Assembly: GCA_035476575.1 (NCBI GenBank)
Contig: DATILL010000124.1
Span: 1-64,000 of the forward strand
Reading direction: 5' to 3'
Length of the DNA: 64,000 nucleotides
Source: DATILL01 sp035476575
GTDB taxonomy: Bacteria > Actinomycetota > Actinomycetes > Mycobacteriales > JACQDL01
Below the pieces are notes generated by a model, which ran no database searches, was not told where the DNA came from, and was given only the letters and a program-made list of their open reading frames with translations. Below are positions 35,548 to 46,210 of the stretch, piece after piece. The position numbers were made by a program, and so were the translations under genes. The number at the start of each line of letters is the position of its first letter. The first letter of the stretch is position 1.

Positions 35548-36327
35548 ATGAGGGTGACCGGCGACGGGGCGGCTGGCCCTGCGGGCGGCACGGCTCCGCT
35601 CGTGCTGCTCGAGAACGTCAACAAGCACTTCGGCGCGCTGCACGTGCTGCGCGACATCGACCTGACCGTCGGGCGGGGCGAGGTCATCGTGGTGATCGGC
35701 CCGTCCGGGTCGGGCAAGTCCACGCTGTGCCGCACGATCAACCGGCTGGAGACGATCGACTCGGGGCGGATCCTGCTCGACGGCAGGGCGCTGCCGGCCG
35801 AGGGTCGCGCGCTGGCCCGGCTGCGGGCGGACGTCGGCATGGTGTTCCAGTCGTTCAACCTTTTCGCGCACAAGACGATCCTGCAGAACGTCACGCTCGG
35901 CCCGGTCAAGGTGCGCAGGCTCGGCCGGGCTGAGGCCGAGCGGAAGGCGATGTCGCTGCTGGACCGGGTCGGCATCGCGAACCAGGCCCACAAGCTGCCG
36001 GCACAGCTCTCCGGCGGCCAGCAGCAGCGGGCTGCGATCGCCCGGGCGCTGGCGATGGACCCGAAGGTGATCCTCTTCGACGAGCCCACCTCCGCGCTCG
36101 ACCCGGAGATGATCAACGAGGTGCTCGAGGTGATGATCGGGCTGGCCCAGGAGGGGATGACCATGGTGGTGGTCACCCACGAGATGGGCTTCGCCCGCCG
36201 TGCGGCCAACCGGGTCGTCTTCATGGCCGACGGGCAGGTCGTCGAGCAGAGCCAGCCGGAGGAGTTCTTCGCCCGGCCGCGCAGCGAGCGGGCCAGAGAC
36301 TTCCTGTCCAAGATCCTCACCCACTGA
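35548..36327 (+). CDS. gluA: Glutamate-type amino-acid ABC transporter ATPase
   Basis: A 259-aa ATP-binding subunit of the polar amino-acid uptake family. Walker A is GPSGSGKST, the Q-loop region is GMVFQSFNLFAHKT, the signature is LSGGQQQR, Walker B is VILFDEPTSALDP and the switch is VVVTHEMG. It is the first gene of a four-gene operon in the corynebacterial gluABCD order. The 18-residue Gly/Ala-rich leader before LVLLENV is longer than usual. Specificity for glutamate is inferred from order and similarity, not proven. Confidence 0.92.
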   Translation: MRVTGDGAAGPAGGTAPLVLLENVNKHFGALHVLRDIDLTVGRGEVIVVIGPSGSGKSTLCRTINRLETIDSGRILLDGRALPAEGRALARLRADVGMVFQSFNLFAHKTILQNVTLGPVKVRRLGRAEAERKAMSLLDRVGIANQAHKLPAQLSGGQQQRAAIARALAMDPKVILFDEPTSALDPEMINEVLEVMIGLAQEGMTMVVVTHEMGFARRAANRVVFMADGQVVEQSQPEEFFARPRSERARDFLSKILTH

Positions 36328-36435
36328 GGTGGCATCCCTCACCGGGTTTCGGTGCGTGCGGGCTTGCCAGCACGGCTCCATCAGCACCGGGTTTCCGCAA
36401 GTGCCGGGTTTCCGTGATACCGAGAAAGGGCCGCA

Positions 36436-37257
36436 ATGAGATTCCGTCGACGTCTCGCACTTGTCGCCGCGTTGGCTGCCACGCTGACGCTGGTCGCCGC
36501 CTGCGGGAGCAAGGGCACCGAGAGCACCATCGTCGGCAAGAAGTCACTGAAGATCGGCGTCAAGGAGGACCAGCCGGGCCTCGGCTTCAAGGGCACCGAC
36601 GGCAGGTACGCCGGGTTCGACATCGAGATCGCCAAGCTGGTGGCCAAGCAGCTCGGGGTGGACGAGGGCAACATCGAGTTCGTCACCACGGTGTCGGCCA
36701 ACCGAGAGCCGTTCCTGCAGCAGGGCAAGGTCGACATGGTGGTGGCGTCGTACACGATCACCGACGACCGCAAGAAGAAGGTCTCCTTCGCCGGGCCGTA
36801 CTACGTCGCCGGCCAGGACCTGCTGGTCAAGGCGGACAACACCGCGATCACGGGGCCGCAGTCGCTGGACGGCAAGACGGTCTGCTCGGTGTCCGGCTCC
36901 ACCCCGGCCAAGCGGATCGAGACCGACTACCCCAAGGCCAAGCTGCAGAAGTTCGACAGCTACTCCAAGTGCGTCGCGGCGCTCCTGGGCGGGAACGTCG
37001 ACGCGGTGACCACTGACGACATCATCCTGGCCGGCTACGCCGCGCAGCACCCCGGCGAGCTGAAGGTGGTCGGCAAGACGTTCAGCACCGAGCCGTACGG
37101 CATCGGCCTGGCGCTGAACGACAAGAAGGGTCGGGATGCGGTCAACGACGCGCTGCAGAAGATCTTCACCGACGGCAGCTATGCGACGGCGTGGGTCAAC
37201 ACCCTCGGCAAGGGCGGTACGCCGACCCCGAAGCCGCCGACGCTGGCGCGGTACTGA
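36436..37257 (+). CDS. gluB: Glutamate-binding lipoprotein of the ABC transporter
   Basis: A 273-aa periplasmic-type binding protein anchored as a lipoprotein. The signal sequence has a basic start and the lipobox LVAAC (cysteine near residue 25). The mature part has the SBP family 3 pattern: IGVKEDQPGLGFKG, GRYAGFDIEIAKLVAKQLG, MVVASYTITDDRKKKVSFAGPYY and AALLGGNVDAVTTDD. The 108-bp gap after gluA contains three CCGGGTTTC(G/C)G copies of unknown meaning. The stop lies inside a short tandem repeat. Confidence 0.93.
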   Translation: MRFRRRLALVAALAATLTLVAACGSKGTESTIVGKKSLKIGVKEDQPGLGFKGTDGRYAGFDIEIAKLVAKQLGVDEGNIEFVTTVSANREPFLQQGKVDMVVASYTITDDRKKKVSFAGPYYVAGQDLLVKADNTAITGPQSLDGKTVCSVSGSTPAKRIETDYPKAKLQKFDSYSKCVAALLGGNVDAVTTDDIILAGYAAQHPGELKVVGKTFSTEPYGIGLALNDKKGRDAVNDALQKIFTDGSYATAWVNTLGKGGTPTPKPPTLARY

Positions 37258-37291
37258 CTGGCGCGGTACCGGCTGGCTGGCGCGGTACTGA
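37243..37291. repeat. 15-bp tandem repeat across the gluB stop
   Basis: CTGGCGCGGTACTGA occurs at 37243 and 37277 with a variant copy at 37258. The first copy encodes the last residues LARY and the stop; the others follow it. This is the same kind of gene-end duplication as at 20601. Confidence 0.75.
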
Positions 37292-37398
37292 GCTGTGCGG
37301 CGGCACCGCCGGGGCGGGTGACGGGCAACCCGGCCCCCCCGGCGGCACCGCCGGACACCTTCCAAGCCGGGAATGACGACTGACGACAGGGCGCGGAC

Positions 37399-38067
37399 AT
37401 GCAGGCACTGCTCGACAACCGGGACGCCGTGCTCTCGGCGTTCCTGCTGATCATCAAGCTGACCGCGGTGTCGGGGCTGTTCGCGCTGGTGATCGGCACC
37501 CTGCTGGCGGCGATGCGGGTCTCGCCGGTGCCGGTGCTGCGGGTGTTCGGGACCGGCTACGTGAACGTCTTCCGCAACACCCCGCTCACCCTGGTGATCT
37601 TCTTCTGCTACTTCGGGCTGTTCACCAACCTGGGCGTGCGAATCTCGGACGACCTTAACCGGAACAACTACTGGCTGTCCGTGATCGGCCTGTCGGTCTA
37701 CACGGCATCGTTCGTCTGTGAGGCACTGCGCGCGGGCATCCAGACCATTCCGGTCGGCCAGGCCGAGGCGGCCCGCTCGATCGGGTTAACCTTCGGCCAG
37801 AACCTGCGGCTGATCATCCTGCCGCAGGCGCTGCGGTCGGTGATCACCCCGCTGGCCAGCGTGCTGATCGCGCTCACCAAGAACGCGACGATCGCCGGCA
37901 CGATCGGCGTGGCCGAGACCGCCAGCACGATGCGGGATCTGATCAACGACAACGGCGACCAGGTGATCGCGATCTTCCTCGGCTTCGCTCTCGGGTTCCT
38001 GGTGCTCACGCTGCCGACGGGCTACTTCTTCGGCTGGCTGGCCCGGAAGGTCGCGGTGCTGCGATGA
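37399..38067 (+). CDS. gluC: Amino-acid ABC transporter permease (first)
   Basis: A 222-aa permease of the HisMQ type with about five membrane helices. It carries the family's ATPase-coupling loop (EAARSIGLTFGQNLRLIILPQALRSVITPL). The N-terminal FRNTPLTLVIFFCYFGLF is typical. Its stop overlaps the gluD start by 4 nt. The 141 bp between gluB and gluC may act as a partial terminator or stability element, but I see only tandem repeats and G/C-rich sequence. Confidence 0.93.
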   Translation: MQALLDNRDAVLSAFLLIIKLTAVSGLFALVIGTLLAAMRVSPVPVLRVFGTGYVNVFRNTPLTLVIFFCYFGLFTNLGVRISDDLNRNNYWLSVIGLSVYTASFVCEALRAGIQTIPVGQAEAARSIGLTFGQNLRLIILPQALRSVITPLASVLIALTKNATIAGTIGVAETASTMRDLINDNGDQVIAIFLGFALGFLVLTLPTGYFFGWLARKVAVLR

Positions 38068-38933
38068 GAGGCTCAGTCCTGTACGACGTCCCGGGGCCAC
38101 GGGCCCGGGCCCGCAACCGGGTGCTGTCAGTCGTCGGCCTGCTGTTGGTGGCCGGGCTGGCCTGGCTGGTGTACTCCAGGTTCGACGCCCACGGCCAGTG
38201 GGACGGCGCCAAGTGGAAGCCGTTCGTCCAGGCGAGCACCTGGACGACGTTCATCCTGCCCGGTCTGCGCAGCGCGTTGACCGCGGCCGGGATCGCGATC
38301 GTGCTGGCGCTGGCCTTCGGGGTGATCTTCGCCGTTGGCCGGCTGTCCGCGCACCGGTGGCTGCGCTGGCCGAGCGGGGTCGTGGTGGAGTTCTTCCGCG
38401 GCATCCCGCTGCTGATCCTGATCTTCTTCGCCTCCTACGGCGCACCGTTCGTGCTCCACCGGGACGTGCCGGCGCTGTGGGCGGTGGTGTTCGGCCTGAC
38501 GCTGTACAACGGTTCAGTGCTGGCCGAGGCGTTCCGGGCGGGCATCCTCGCGCTGCCCCGCGGCCAGACCGAGGCGGCGTACGCGGTCGGCCTGCGCAAG
38601 GGCCAGGTGATGCGGCTGATCCTGGTGCCGCAGGCGGCCCGGGCGATGCTGCCGGTGATCGTCAGCCAGCTTGTGGTGCTGGTGAAGGACACCGCGCTGG
38701 GCTACATCATCGCCTATCCCGAGCTGCTCGCCCAGGTCAACGTCATCAGCGCCAACTTCAGCAACCTGGTGCAGGCGGCCATCGTGGTGGGCGCGGTGTA
38801 CATCGTGGTCAACCTTGCGCTCGGGCAGCTCGCCCGCCTGCTGGAGCGGCGCTTCGCCCCGGGCAGGCTCAGCCGCGCGACCGTGGCCGCACAGGACGCC
38901 GTCATCGCCAGCACCATGGGCAGAGCCGGCTAG
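38064..38933 (+). CDS. gluD: Amino-acid ABC transporter permease (second)
   Basis: A 289-aa permease paired with GluC. It has an N-terminal helix (VLSVVGLLLVAGLAWLVY), an extracytoplasmic insertion, then the HisMQ core with FFRGIPLLILIFFASYG and the coupling loop EAAYAVGLRKGQVMRLILVPQAARAMLP. The C-terminal tail is basic. ATG overlaps the gluC stop (ATGA). The end overlaps the convergent HAD gene by 4 nt. Confidence 0.93.
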   Translation: MRGSVLYDVPGPRARARNRVLSVVGLLLVAGLAWLVYSRFDAHGQWDGAKWKPFVQASTWTTFILPGLRSALTAAGIAIVLALAFGVIFAVGRLSAHRWLRWPSGVVVEFFRGIPLLILIFFASYGAPFVLHRDVPALWAVVFGLTLYNGSVLAEAFRAGILALPRGQTEAAYAVGLRKGQVMRLILVPQAARAMLPVIVSQLVVLVKDTALGYIIAYPELLAQVNVISANFSNLVQAAIVVGAVYIVVNLALGQLARLLERRFAPGRLSRATVAAQDAVIASTMGRAG

Positions 38934-39706
38934 CGCTGTCGCTGCTGGTGGTCGCGACGATCCAGTCCCACACGCTGGCGTGTTTCGCTGGATCGTCGCG
39001 GCAGGTGGGGGTCGGGGGCGGCCAGGGCCAGCGCGGCGGTGATGGAGTCCACTACTGGTACGCCGGCCTCGGCCAGCGCCGCCCGGGTGGTGATACCCGT
39101 CGAGAGCAGCACGCAGCCTGCGCCGACCGAGGCGGCGGCCGTCGCGTCGTCCACCACGTCGCCGATCAGCGTCACCTCCGCCGGGTCGAGGCCGAGCGCG
39201 TCGAGGTGGGTGCCCAGGTGGGCAGCCTTCGAGCCGACGCCGGTGGCCTGCCGCAGCCCGTCGACCCGGGCGAAGTACCCGGCTAGGCCAAGGTCGCTCA
39301 CCAAGGCGACCAGGTCGTCGTGGAACCACATCGACAGCAGCGACTGGGTGCCGCCGCCGGCCCGCCAGCCGGTCAACGCCGCCGCGGCGTCAGCGGCGAG
39401 CCGCACTGTGGGCACCAGCTCGGCGTAGGCGTCGTGGTAAATCTGGTCAAGCCGCGCCCAGTCGGTCGTGCTGAGCCGGCGGCCGAGCAGCCGTTCATAA
39501 CAGACGTCCAGCGGCCGGAAGAAGATCACCCGCCACTCCTCCAGGGTCACCTGTGCCCGGCCGTAGGCGGCGCAGACGGCGTTCACCGCGGCGACGACGG
39601 CGTGGTTGTCGTCCAGCAGGGTGCCGTTCCAGTCCCAGACGATGTGGCGGGTCGGCGTCGTCCGCTCGCTCTGGCGGGACCGCCGCGCTGGGTTGGGCTG
39701 GCTCAC
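38930..39706 (-). CDS. HAD-family phosphatase (phosphoglycolate phosphatase-like)
   Basis: A 258-aa haloacid-dehalogenase hydrolase. Motif I is DWNGTLLDDN with the nucleophile aspartate. A helical cap follows, then a lysine region (GSKAAHLGTH) and motif IV GDVVDDATAAASVGA. The substrate is unknown. GTG at 39706 overlaps the rny stop by 4 nt, so it is translated after RNase Y. The last 18 residues (Arg-rich) are encoded by the arms of an inverted repeat and may be a read-through extension of a shorter original protein. Confidence 0.85.
   Translation of the reverse strand: MSQPNPARRSRQSERTTPTRHIVWDWNGTLLDDNHAVVAAVNAVCAAYGRAQVTLEEWRVIFFRPLDVCYERLLGRRLSTTDWARLDQIYHDAYAELVPTVRLAADAAAALTGWRAGGGTQSLLSMWFHDDLVALVSDLGLAGYFARVDGLRQATGVGSKAAHLGTHLDALGLDPAEVTLIGDVVDDATAAASVGAGCVLLSTGITTRAALAEAGVPVVDSITAALALAAPDPHLPRRSSETRQRVGLDRRDHQQRQR
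38953..39000. terminator. Inverted repeat between gluD and the HAD gene
   Basis: CGCGACGATCCAG (38953-38965) and CTGGATCGTCGCG (38988-39000) are perfect 13-bp arms around a 22-nt loop, just after the gluD stop and inside the HAD 3' end. Without a T-tract it would be a weak factor-independent terminator. It could end both convergent transcripts. Confidence 0.6.
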
Positions 39707-41577
39707 CGGGCGATCTCGGTGGCCCGCGACTCGCGCACCACGGTGACCCTGATCTGGCCGGGGTAGGTCAGCTCGTCCTCGATCTGCTTGGCCACCTCAC
39801 GGGCCAGCAGGTGCGCGGTCACATCGTCGACCTGCTCCGGCTGCACGATGACCCGCACCTCGCGACCGGCCTGCATGGCGAAAACCCGGTCCACGCCGGG
39901 CTTGCCGGCGGCGATCTCCTCGATCCGCTCCAGCCGCTTGACGTAGGACTCCAGGCTCTCTCGCCGAGCTCCCGGCCGGCCGCCGGAGCAGGAGTCCGAC
40001 GCCTGGGTCAGCACCGCCTCAATGGTCTGCGGCGGCACCTCGTTGTGGTGCGCCTCGATCGCGTGCACCACCTCGTCCACCTCGCCGTACCTGCGGGCCA
40101 CGTCGGCGCCAATCAGCGCGTGGCTGCCTTCGACCTCGTGGGTCAGCGCCTTGCCGATGTCGTGCAGGAAGGCCGAGCGCTTGAGCACCCGGCCGTCCAT
40201 CCGCAGCTCGGCGGCCATGATGCCGGCGATGTGCGCGGTCTCAACCAGGTGCTTGAGCACGTTCTGGCCGTATGACGTGCGGTACCGCAGCCGGCCGAGC
40301 AGCTTGACCAGCTCCGGGTGCATGTCGGTGATACCGACCTCGACCAGCGCGTCCTCGCCGGACTTGACACACAGTTGCTCAACCTCCTCCCGGCTGCGCT
40401 CGTAGATCTCCTCGATCCGCTGCGGGTGGATCCGGCCGTCCAGCACCAGCTTCTCCAGGGTGAGCCGGCCGACCTCCCGGCGGACCGGGTCGAAGCACGA
40501 CAGCAGCACGGCCTCGGGCGTGTCGTCGATGATCAGGTTGACGCCGGTGACCGACTCGAACGCCCGGATGTTGCGGCCCTCGCGGCCGATGATCCGGCCC
40601 TTCATCTCATCGCCCGGCAGATGCAGCACGCTGACCACACTCTCCGCGGTCTGCTCGCTGGCCACCCGCTGGATCGCGTCGACGATGACGGTGCGGGCCC
40701 GCAGCTCACCGGTCTGCCTCGCCTCGGCCTCGATGTCACGGACGATGATCGCGGCGTCCCGCCGGCACTGCGACTCGATCGAGGCCAGCAGCTCGGCCTT
40801 GGCATCGCCCGCGGTCAGCCCGGCAACCCGCTCCAGCTCGGCCTGGATCTGCGCCTGCCGGGCGGTGATCTCGGCCTCCCTGGCGTCCAGCGCCAGGTCG
40901 GCGGCGGCCTGGTCCCGCTCTCGCTGCTCGATCCGGCGGTGCGTCTCGTCCAGCCGCTGCTCCCGCTCGGCCAGCCGCTCCTCGCGGCGTTCCACGTCGG
41001 CCTTGAGCGCCCGCGCCCGCTCGGTGATCTCGCCAGACTCCCGCTCGGCCTGCCGGCGGGCGTCCAAGACCAGGGTGGAGACCTCCAGCGCGGCCTGGCG
41101 CCGGGAGTTCTCCACCTCCGCCTCGACCGCCCGGCGGGTGTTGTCCATCTCCGTCTGGGTGGTCCGGCGCAGCGTGTCGGCCTCGGCCTCGGCCATGCTG
41201 CGGGTGAAGGCGGCGAGCGTCTCGGCCTCGGACCGGACCGCCGCGGCGGCCTGGACAGCCTGCAACCGGTCCTCGGACAGCTCTCGCTCGATCTCGGCGC
41301 GAACCCGGGCGCGGAGCTCGTCATGAGCGAAGCCTGGCTCCTCAGGCCCGGTCAGCTCAGGCTGGAAAAGTTCGGACGTCGTGACGTCCATCATGGGATC
41401 GCTGTGCCCAGTTTGCCCAGTGTGCCCGGCGGCGACCGGACCGGCCGTAACAGCGCCACCGGCCGTGCGGGCGGCTGGCGCTGCGCTGCCTGGGCGGGAC
41501 CGGACCGTGAGCCGCCACACGGCAGCTACCAGGCCGATGACGACCAGGATAAGCAGCGTGATCACCACATCCCGCAC
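39703..41577 (-). CDS. rny: Ribonuclease Y
   Basis: A 624-aa membrane-anchored endoribonuclease. It has one N-terminal membrane helix (VVITLLILVVIGLVAAVW). A long Ala/Glu/Arg coiled coil (residues about 80-290) follows, then a KH domain (IGREGRNIRAFESVTGVNLIIDDTPE) and an HD domain with FLHDIGKALTHEVEGSHA and EAHHNEVPP. RNase Y starts mRNA decay in many Gram-positives. The linker between helix and coiled coil is Gly/Ala/Pro-rich. GTG at 41577 has GGAGGTG nine bases upstream. It is coupled to the HAD gene. Confidence 0.93.
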   Translation of the reverse strand: MRDVVITLLILVVIGLVAAVWRLTVRSRPGSAAPAARTAGGAVTAGPVAAGHTGQTGHSDPMMDVTTSELFQPELTGPEEPGFAHDELRARVRAEIERELSEDRLQAVQAAAAVRSEAETLAAFTRSMAEAEADTLRRTTQTEMDNTRRAVEAEVENSRRQAALEVSTLVLDARRQAERESGEITERARALKADVERREERLAEREQRLDETHRRIEQRERDQAAADLALDAREAEITARQAQIQAELERVAGLTAGDAKAELLASIESQCRRDAAIIVRDIEAEARQTGELRARTVIVDAIQRVASEQTAESVVSVLHLPGDEMKGRIIGREGRNIRAFESVTGVNLIIDDTPEAVLLSCFDPVRREVGRLTLEKLVLDGRIHPQRIEEIYERSREEVEQLCVKSGEDALVEVGITDMHPELVKLLGRLRYRTSYGQNVLKHLVETAHIAGIMAAELRMDGRVLKRSAFLHDIGKALTHEVEGSHALIGADVARRYGEVDEVVHAIEAHHNEVPPQTIEAVLTQASDSCSGGRPGARRESLESYVKRLERIEEIAAGKPGVDRVFAMQAGREVRVIVQPEQVDDVTAHLLAREVAKQIEDELTYPGQIRVTVVRESRATEIAR

Positions 41578-41968
41578 CTGTGCACCTCCATCCCTTCAGA
41601 CCGCCCGACTACGGCGGTGGGCGAGGAGGCCCTACAGCGCGGCGGCATCACGACCAGCAGCACGTTGACACCGAACACGCCGACGCCGGGCACGCCACCC
41701 GGAGCAGCCCTGCCGGGGGAAAGCAGGGAGCACAACCACCCGCCCAGGACGGTGGTCGAGATGCCACTATCCCATCGAGATACCACAGTACCGACGAGAG
41801 GCGACGGTATCGAAGCCCCGCGCGACGAGCGCCGGAGCCTGTGGAGGGTGTTCGGTTGATCTATCCGCAGCCGTTGTGCGCTACTAAGCCTAGGTTGACT
41901 CCTCGTGAATCCGAGGCTACGGGCGTAGCGATACGCCGGTCAAGCGACCCCTCACCGACGGTCCAGCG
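41578..41968. other. Intergenic region between rny and recX
   Basis: About 390 bp with no supported gene. It separates two minus-strand units and should hold the rny promoter and the end of the recX transcript. A palindromic CCTAGG-containing stretch at about 41886-41900 is AT-richer than its surroundings but matches no regulator site convincingly. Confidence 0.4.
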
Positions 41969-42583
41969 TCACTCGGTCTCAACATCAACTGGGTCCCAGC
42001 CCTCCGTGTCAACGTACATCTCGTCGGTCACCTCCACGCCCTCAGCGGCCAGCTCAGCGCGGACCGCCTGGTACGCCATACCGGGCGAGTAGCCCTTTCG
42101 GACGAGCATCCCCACTGCACGACGCGTCCACACCCTCGTCTCCTGGCCCTGGTCGACCCCGGACCGGCGTCGTACCAGCGCCCGGGCCGTGGCCAGCTCA
42201 GCCTGCTCGTCCAGCCGGTCCAACGCCGTTGCGGCCGTCCCCGGATCCACCCCGCGGTGCCGAAGCTCCGTGGCCAGGGCTCGCCTGGCCAGCCCCTGCC
42301 CAGCATGGCGCGAGGCGACGAACGCCTCGGCGAACGCCCGGTCGTCGACCAGCCCAACCTCGGCGAACCGGGAGAGCACCCGGTCGACCGCCTCCTCCGG
42401 AACACCCCGCCGGGCCAGCGAGGTAGCCAGCTCGGCCCGGGTGCGAGCACGGCTGGCGAGCAACGTCAAGCAGATCTCGCGAGCCACCGACTCGGGGTCG
42501 CCCGATGAGTCCTCTGGATGGTCGGGCGGCTGCGGAGCCGGTGCACACCGGCCCCGCAGCGCGCCGGTCTCGTCGTACGCCAT
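41969..42583 (-). CDS. recX: Regulatory protein RecX
   Basis: A 204-aa helical protein that inhibits RecA filament growth. Three-helix repeats are visible: AREICLTLLASRARTRAELATSLARRGVP, then EVGLVDDRAFAEAFVASR, and VGMLVRKGYSPGMAYQAVR near the end. The acidic tail (TEGWDPVDVETE) is typical of actinobacteria. It lies 14 bp after the recA stop on the same strand, so expression from the recA SOS promoter is likely. ATG at 42583 gives a 30-residue, Pro-rich leader. Confidence 0.92.
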   Translation of the reverse strand: MAYDETGALRGRCAPAPQPPDHPEDSSGDPESVAREICLTLLASRARTRAELATSLARRGVPEEAVDRVLSRFAEVGLVDDRAFAEAFVASRHAGQGLARRALATELRHRGVDPGTAATALDRLDEQAELATARALVRRRSGVDQGQETRVWTRRAVGMLVRKGYSPGMAYQAVRAELAAEGVEVTDEMYVDTEGWDPVDVETE

Positions 42584-42597
42584 CGGGTGGGCTCGGA

Positions 42598-44700
<2,103 letters not shown>

Positions 44701-44818
44701 ATCTCCACCTCGTGGGGTCTGCGGTCTGCGGTAGTGCCCTGAACGCTAGGCCGGACCACCGACAAAAACTCGGTAGCGCGGCCAGCGGTGGAAAACCACG
44801 GCGGGTGTGGACAGGCTA

Positions 44819-44834
44819 CCGAACACCTGTTCGA
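44819..44834. promoter_or_regulatory. SOS box upstream of recA
   Basis: CCGAAC-ACCT-GTTCGA matches the actinobacterial LexA consensus with one mismatch, 119 bp upstream of the recA ATG. The DUF3046 gene ends 19 bp further upstream on the same strand, so this site probably controls the recA-recX unit. Confidence 0.88.
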
Positions 44835-44852
44835 AGTTATCGCGACACGCCG

Positions 44853-45047
44853 TCAGCGGCTTCGAGCCGGCACGTCAAAGGCCTCGCACACCGCCCACCA
44901 GACCACGCGGGCCGGCTCACCCGCCTCCAGCGCCTCCGTCACGGTCCGCCCGCCAAGCTGCGCCAGCACCTGGTCCTTGGCCAGCGACTCGGCGTACGCC
45001 GCGCCAAACTGTGCCCGCATCCGCTCCCAGAACTCGGTCAGTCGCAC
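44853..45047 (-). CDS. DUF3046 protein, 64 aa
   Basis: A compact protein reading MRLTEFWERMRAQFG, YAESLAKDQVLAQLGGRTV and a WWAVCEAFDVP ending, the full DUF3046 pattern. It is found upstream of recA across actinobacteria, and its function is unknown. The stop lies just before the recA SOS box. ATG at 45047 is the only reasonable start. Confidence 0.9.
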   Translation of the reverse strand: MRLTEFWERMRAQFGAAYAESLAKDQVLAQLGGRTVTEALEAGEPARVVWWAVCEAFDVPARSR

Positions 45048-45056
45048 AGGCCAAGG

Positions 45057-45117
45057 CTAGTGCTCACCAGGACGCCGGTGTTCAACAGGCGGTGCTCACC
45101 AGGAGGCGGTGCTCACC
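45057..45117. repeat. Short tandem repeats upstream of DUF3046 and the DinB-like gene
   Basis: AGGCGGTGCTCACC occurs at 45087 and 45104, with a GTGCTCACCAGG relative at about 45059. It lies in the shared divergent promoter region. The meaning is unclear; local slippage is the simplest view. Confidence 0.6.
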
Positions 45118-45154
45118 CAGGAAAGTGTCGGCGGCCGGCGCTACGGTTCGCGGC

Positions 45155-45724
45155 ATGGACGAGACGACGCTGGACGAGATCACGCTGTATGACGAGGCGC
45201 TGGACGAGACCGGCCGGCTGGTGGCCGCGGTCACGGCCGACCAGCTCAGCCGGCCGAGCCCGTGCACCGGGTGGGACCTGGGCCGGCTGCTGGCCCATCT
45301 GACGACGAGCCTCCGGCAGTTCACCCGACAGCTCGACGGGCTGCCGATGGACTTCCAGGCCGAGCCCGAGGTCGCCGCCGATCCGGTCGCGGCGTACCAC
45401 GAGTCGGCCGCGGCGCTCCGCGCGGCCTGGCACCAGCCCGGTCGGCTGGAGTCGGAGATCACCATGTTCGGCCAGCCGACCCCGGCGGCGACGGTGCTGG
45501 CCTGGCAGCTCGCCGAGATCCTGCTGCACGGCTGGGACGTGGCCCGGACCATCGGCCAGCAGCCGGGCTACGACGATGCGGCCGTCGCCGCGGCAGCCGG
45601 CTTCGTCACGCGGAACATGCCGACCGAGCGACCCCCTGGCTCAGGGTTCCAGCCGCCGACCGAGCCGCCCGCCGGTGCCTCTGCCCTGGACCAGCTCGCC
45701 GCGTTCAGCGGCCGGGTGGTATGA
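45155..45724 (+). CDS. DinB/TIGR03086-type metal-binding protein
   Basis: A 189-aa helical-bundle protein of the DinB/mycothiol-transferase superfamily. Signatures are CTGWDLGRLLAHLTTS near residue 37 and LAEILLHGWDVARTIGQ near residue 125, giving histidines for a metal site. Relatives include mycothiol-dependent maleylpyruvate isomerase, but the partner substrate here is unknown. ATG at 45155 is used. Its end overlaps the convergent small membrane protein by 20 bp. Confidence 0.82.
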   Translation: MDETTLDEITLYDEALDETGRLVAAVTADQLSRPSPCTGWDLGRLLAHLTTSLRQFTRQLDGLPMDFQAEPEVAADPVAAYHESAAALRAAWHQPGRLESEITMFGQPTPAATVLAWQLAEILLHGWDVARTIGQQPGYDDAAVAAAAGFVTRNMPTERPPGSGFQPPTEPPAGASALDQLAAFSGRVV

Positions 45725-46076
45725 CCCGCCCGACGGGCGGGTCGTTCGGCCCGGGCAGGACGGGCAGCAGGCGGGTGCGGTCCGGCGACAGGCCAGGCCC
45801 GGGCGGTACGACGGCGTACGGGTAGCCGAGGCCGGGCTGGCCGTCGAGGTGTCCCGGCTGGGTCGTCGGGTGGGCGGCCCGGCGGGTCGAAAGGCCGACC
45901 CACCAGAGCGCGGCCGACCCACTGAACAGGGCGCCGAGGCCGGCCGCGGCCATGGCCGTGAGCCAGCCGGCCGCCCGGTCCGGCGACCTGCGGGCGACGT
46001 AGCCCAGGCAGCCGGCGGCAAGCAGGGTCAGGAGACAGACGAACGCGATGCGGATGGCACGGGTCCGGTGGGGCAC
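45705..46076 (-). CDS. Small two-helix membrane protein, 123 aa
   Basis: Function not recognised. It has two hydrophobic helices (IRIAFVCLLTLLAAGCLGYVA and LTAMAAAGLGALFSGSAALWWVGL), then a Pro/Gly-rich tail with QPGLGYPYAVVPPGPG. I use GTG at 46076 because the frame upstream crosses the dispersed repeat at 46130. It is divergent from lhr, which starts 135 bp away. Confidence 0.6.
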   Translation of the reverse strand: MPHRTRAIRIAFVCLLTLLAAGCLGYVARRSPDRAAGWLTAMAAAGLGALFSGSAALWWVGLSTRRAAHPTTQPGHLDGQPGLGYPYAVVPPGPGLSPDRTRLLPVLPGPNDPPVGRVIPPGR

Positions 46077-46129
46077 TGGGTCATCGTGGCAGAGCGCAGC
46101 GTGACCGCGACCCCCGTCGCCCCGGAAAT

Positions 46130-46158
46130 TGTGGTCACCTCTCGGCGTTGTGGTGACC
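46130..46158. repeat. Dispersed intergenic repeat, locus B
   Basis: TGTGGTCACCTCT-cggcgt-TGTGGTGACC, one unit of the family seen at 27676 and 60974, with the last three bases of the second arm changed to ACA. It sits between the divergent small membrane protein and lhr, so here it cannot be a simple terminator of convergent genes. Confidence 0.85.
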
Positions 46159-46210
46159 ACACGCGGGATCGGGCGGCGAAACTGTCAGTGCCGGTGAGCA
46201 GACTGGACCG

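Noticed and set aside
36342..36415. Three CCGGGTTTC(G/C)G copies between gluA and gluB as a regulator array
   Set aside because: The copies are irregularly spaced and not palindromic, and lie inside the operon rather than before it; noted only in the gluB entry.
41886..41902. Possible DtxR/IdeR iron box (TAAGCCTAGGTTGA)
   Set aside because: It resembles half of the TTAGGTTAGGCTAACCTAA-type consensus but has too many mismatches, and neither neighbour (rny, recX) is an iron gene.
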